Source: Streptomyces fungicidicus (GTDB lineage: Bacteria > Actinomycetota > Actinomycetes > Streptomycetales > Streptomycetaceae). Taken from it: a stretch of 64,000 nt of DNA. The notes beneath the pieces are model-generated. The model did not search any database and was not told the DNA's origin. It saw only the letters and a list, made by a program, of their open reading frames with translations. The stretch spans positions 1,054,001 to 1,118,000 of the forward strand of contig NZ_CP023407.1 of assembly GCF_003665435.1 (NCBI RefSeq). The letters run 5' to 3'. A program made the position numbers and the translations under genes. How positions within the stretch are numbered: the stretch's first letter is position 1; each line of letters begins with the position of its first letter. Shown piece after piece: positions 62,308 through 64,000 of the stretch.

Positions 62308-63084
62308 ATGCAGACGAATCCCACCTACAACAGCCTGGTCGCCCTCGGCGACTCCTTCACCGAGGGCATGTCCGACCGCCTCCCCGACGGCAGCTACCGG
62401 GGCTGGGCCGACCTCCTCGCCGCGCGGATGGCGGCCGCCGGCCCCGGATTCCGGTACGCCAACCTCGCCGTGCGCGGCAAGCTGATCCAGCAGATCGTCG
62501 ACGAGCAGGTGGAGGTCGCCGCCGCCATGCGGGCCGACGTCGTCACCCTGGTCGGCGGTCTCAACGACACCCTGCGGCCCAAGTGCGACATGACGCGGGT
62601 GCGGGATCTGCTGACCGAGGCCGTGGAACGGCTGGCCCCGCACTGCGGACAGCTGGTGCTGATGCGCAGCCCGGGCCGCCAGGGGCCGGTCCTGGAACGC
62701 TTCCGTCCGCGCATGGAGGCGCTGTTCGCGTGCGTCGACGAGCTCGCCGAGCGGCACGGCGCGCTGGTCGTCGACCTGTACGGGGCGCCGTCGCTGGCCG
62801 ATCCCCGGCTGTGGGACGTGGACCGGCTGCATCTGACGGCGGACGGGCACCGCAGGGTCGCGGAGGCGGTCTGGCAGACGCTGGGCCACCCGCCGGAGGA
62901 CCCCGAGTGGCACCTGCCCCCGGAGGCGACGCTGCCGCCGCGCTGGGCGGCGCGGCGGGTCGCGGACGCGCGGTTCGCCCGGCAGCACCTGCTGCCGTGG
63001 ATCGGCCGCCGGCTCACCGGCCGTTCCTCCGGCGACGGCCTGCCGCCGAAGCGCCCGGAGCTGCTGCCCTACGAGGTCCGGTAG
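62308..63084 (+). CDS. SGNH/GDSL hydrolase
   Basis: 258 residues from the ATG at 62308; TACCAT (62292-62297) is a -10 box ten bases before it, so the leader is very short. Block I VALGDSFTEGMSD with the catalytic Ser, Gly in LAVRGKLI, Asn in VGGLNDTLRP and Asp/His in DVDRLHLTADG. An intracellular lipase/esterase; there is no signal peptide. Last chromosomal gene before the integrated element. Confidence 0.92.
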   Translation: MQTNPTYNSLVALGDSFTEGMSDRLPDGSYRGWADLLAARMAAAGPGFRYANLAVRGKLIQQIVDEQVEVAAAMRADVVTLVGGLNDTLRPKCDMTRVRDLLTEAVERLAPHCGQLVLMRSPGRQGPVLERFRPRMEALFACVDELAERHGALVVDLYGAPSLADPRLWDVDRLHLTADGHRRVAEAVWQTLGHPPEDPEWHLPPEATLPPRWAARRVADARFARQHLLPWIGRRLTGRSSGDGLPPKRPELLPYEVR

Positions 63085-63223
63085 TCCCGTCCTGTGCGTT
63101 CCTCCAAGTCACCCCGTGGCGTCGGCCTGCAGGAATCGCCAGTAGACTCCCTGTACTGTTCTACGGATAGAGGGATTCCAGCAGGTCAGACACCCTAAGT
63201 GATCCGCCAAGGGTGATCATTTC
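63085..63223. other. probable attachment-site region of the integrated element
   Basis: 139 bases between the hydrolase and the integrase stop, no tRNA seen. There are inverted repeats ACCCT/AGGGT (63192-63196, 63210-63214) and TGATC/GATCA (63200-63204, 63215-63219), and a short direct repeat TCACG at its right edge. The composition is less GC-rich than the neighbourhood. The exact core site cannot be fixed without the other end. Confidence 0.45.
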
Positions 63224-64000
63224 TCACGAAATCTCACGGGCGTCCGCAGGGAGGGCCCCGTGGAAGCTGTCGAGAGCAGCGGCAGCACCCCGCATGTCCT
63301 CGGCCTCGATGGACACATAGCGACGCTTAGTGAACGACGCGTTCGTATGACCGGCCCACGCGGCGAGGATGACGTCAGGGACCCCGGCGAGCGCGAGCGC
63401 CTTCAGCACCGAATGCCGGGCGTCATACAGGCGCACCTGCCGTAGCCCCAGCCGGCGCATCGTCCGGTAGGCGTGCTCCCGTAGCTGCCGCGTGTTCAAC
63501 GGCATCCCCAGCTCGTCGACGACGACGTACCCGGTGTCCGTGTACGCCTCCCCCGCCGCAAGCTTCTCCGCGGCCTGCCGGGCACGGAAGGCCCGCAGCG
63601 CCTCCCACGGGCCCTGTGGCAGCGGCAGGACCCGTTCACCCGACGCCGTCTTGGTGTCCTTCTCCAACACCCGCGCGTTACCGATCATCGTGCGGGTGTT
63701 GGCGATCTCCAGCGTGCCGAGCTGCAAGTCGATGTCCGCCCAGCGCTGCCCGCACACCTCCGCCGGCCGCAGACCCATCAGGGACAGCAGCAGCGGCGCG
63801 AACAGCCGATCGTCGGCGATGCCGCGGATGAACGTCTGTACCTCGGCCACGGTCCACGGCTTCGGCCGTGCCCGCTCCCGCTTGTCCGTCTTCTTGTCGA
63901 CCAGCGACGGCCGCACCTCGGCGGCCACGTTGACGCTGACCAGCTTCCGGACGACGGCCCGCCCGAGCGCGCTCCGCAGCCGAACCAGGATGCCCTCGAC
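63224..64000 (-). CDS. int: tyrosine recombinase/integrase, C-terminal part (5' end outside window)
   Basis: About 258 residues of the catalytic domain are visible; the frame runs off the right edge. Catalytic set: Arg in LMGLRPAEVCGQRW, Lys in DTKTASGERVLPL, YDARHS (box II, Tyr in place of the first His), His in WAGHTNASF and Tyr in KRRYVSI. This is the actinobacterial element type (pSAM2-like or phage). The stop lies close to the hydrolase gene, as expected when int sits beside the attachment site. Confidence 0.92.
   Translation of the reverse strand, partial: VEGILVRLRSALGRAVVRKLVSVNVAAEVRPSLVDKKTDKRERARPKPWTVAEVQTFIRGIADDRLFAPLLLSLMGLRPAEVCGQRWADIDLQLGTLEIANTRTMIGNARVLEKDTKTASGERVLPLPQGPWEALRAFRARQAAEKLAAGEAYTDTGYVVVDELGMPLNTRQLREHAYRTMRRLGLRQVRLYDARHSVLKALALAGVPDVILAAWAGHTNASFTKRRYVSIEAEDMRGAAAALDSFHGALPADAREIS

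Noticed and set aside
63085..63223. tRNA gene as attachment site for the integrase
   Set aside because: No T-loop or acceptor-stem pattern could be found on either strand.

Overview
The window is very GC-rich (roughly 72-73% by eye), densely coded, and has the gene complement of a Streptomyces chromosome. The organism call rests on several things: a WhiJ-like/DUF397/HATPase triad, a MurT-GatD pair, a bioF<>bioBAD locus, a ureABCFGD urease operon without ureE, the three-component Rad54-like SNF2/SWIM neighbourhood, GTG/TTG starts, leaderless promoters and Streptomyces-type interspersed repeats. From memory the order resembles the S. coelicolor region between the xylose genes (around SCO1169) and the biotin genes (around SCO1246). 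This was not checked by alignment.

Region by region. 1-5.8 kb: the end of an alpha/beta hydrolase, a small membrane protein, a SNF2 helicase translationally coupled to a SWIM zinc-finger protein, and a proline-rich membrane protein. 5.9-10 kb: divergent xylA and xylB with a ROK repressor. 10-16.8 kb: small proteins, a secreted PI-PLC-like phosphodiesterase, and a coupled quinone oxidoreductase/acyl-CoA dehydrogenase/acyl-CoA dehydrogenase operon behind an XRE-cupin regulator divergent from a thioredoxin-reductase-like flavoprotein. 16.9-23.5 kb: ATP-dependent DNA ligase with a NUDIX hydrolase, succinate-semialdehyde dehydrogenase, a TenA-like protein, and an acyl-CoA dehydrogenase divergent from a TetR regulator. 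23.5-29 kb: peptide deformylase, murT-gatD (peptidoglycan amidation), 6-phosphofructokinase, CtaG.

29-33.1 kb is one operon of a LytTR response regulator, a DUF485 protein, a cation/organic-acid symporter and a LytS-type kinase. 33.2-35.8 kb holds an AsnC regulator, then dimethylargininase and ornithine aminotransferase. 36-39.7 kb holds two coupled PAS/PP2C phosphatases. 39.7-42.7 kb: RpiB-like isomerase, acyltransferase, secreted tripeptidyl aminopeptidase. 42.8-47.6 kb: urease operon with a GlnR-like box upstream.

47.6-49 kb is the most unusual part. An orphan Phd-type antitoxin gene faces a ClpP homolog in which the catalytic Ser and His positions are Gly and Arg, followed by a small unknown protein. 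It is followed by a c-di-AMP (ydaO) riboswitch in front of a secreted NlpC/P60 hydrolase, then the WhiJ-like triad.

51.8-56.3 kb: biotin biosynthesis. 56.3-59.7 kb: methyltransferase, a degenerate Fic toxin with ribbon-helix-helix antitoxin, and an ABC ATPase whose permease survives only as a C-terminal fragment. 59.8-63.1 kb: two coupled CNNM/CBS transporters and an SGNH hydrolase. At the right edge a tyrosine integrase, read toward the left, marks the start of an integrated element that continues outside the window. No rRNA, tRNA or CRISPR array was seen.
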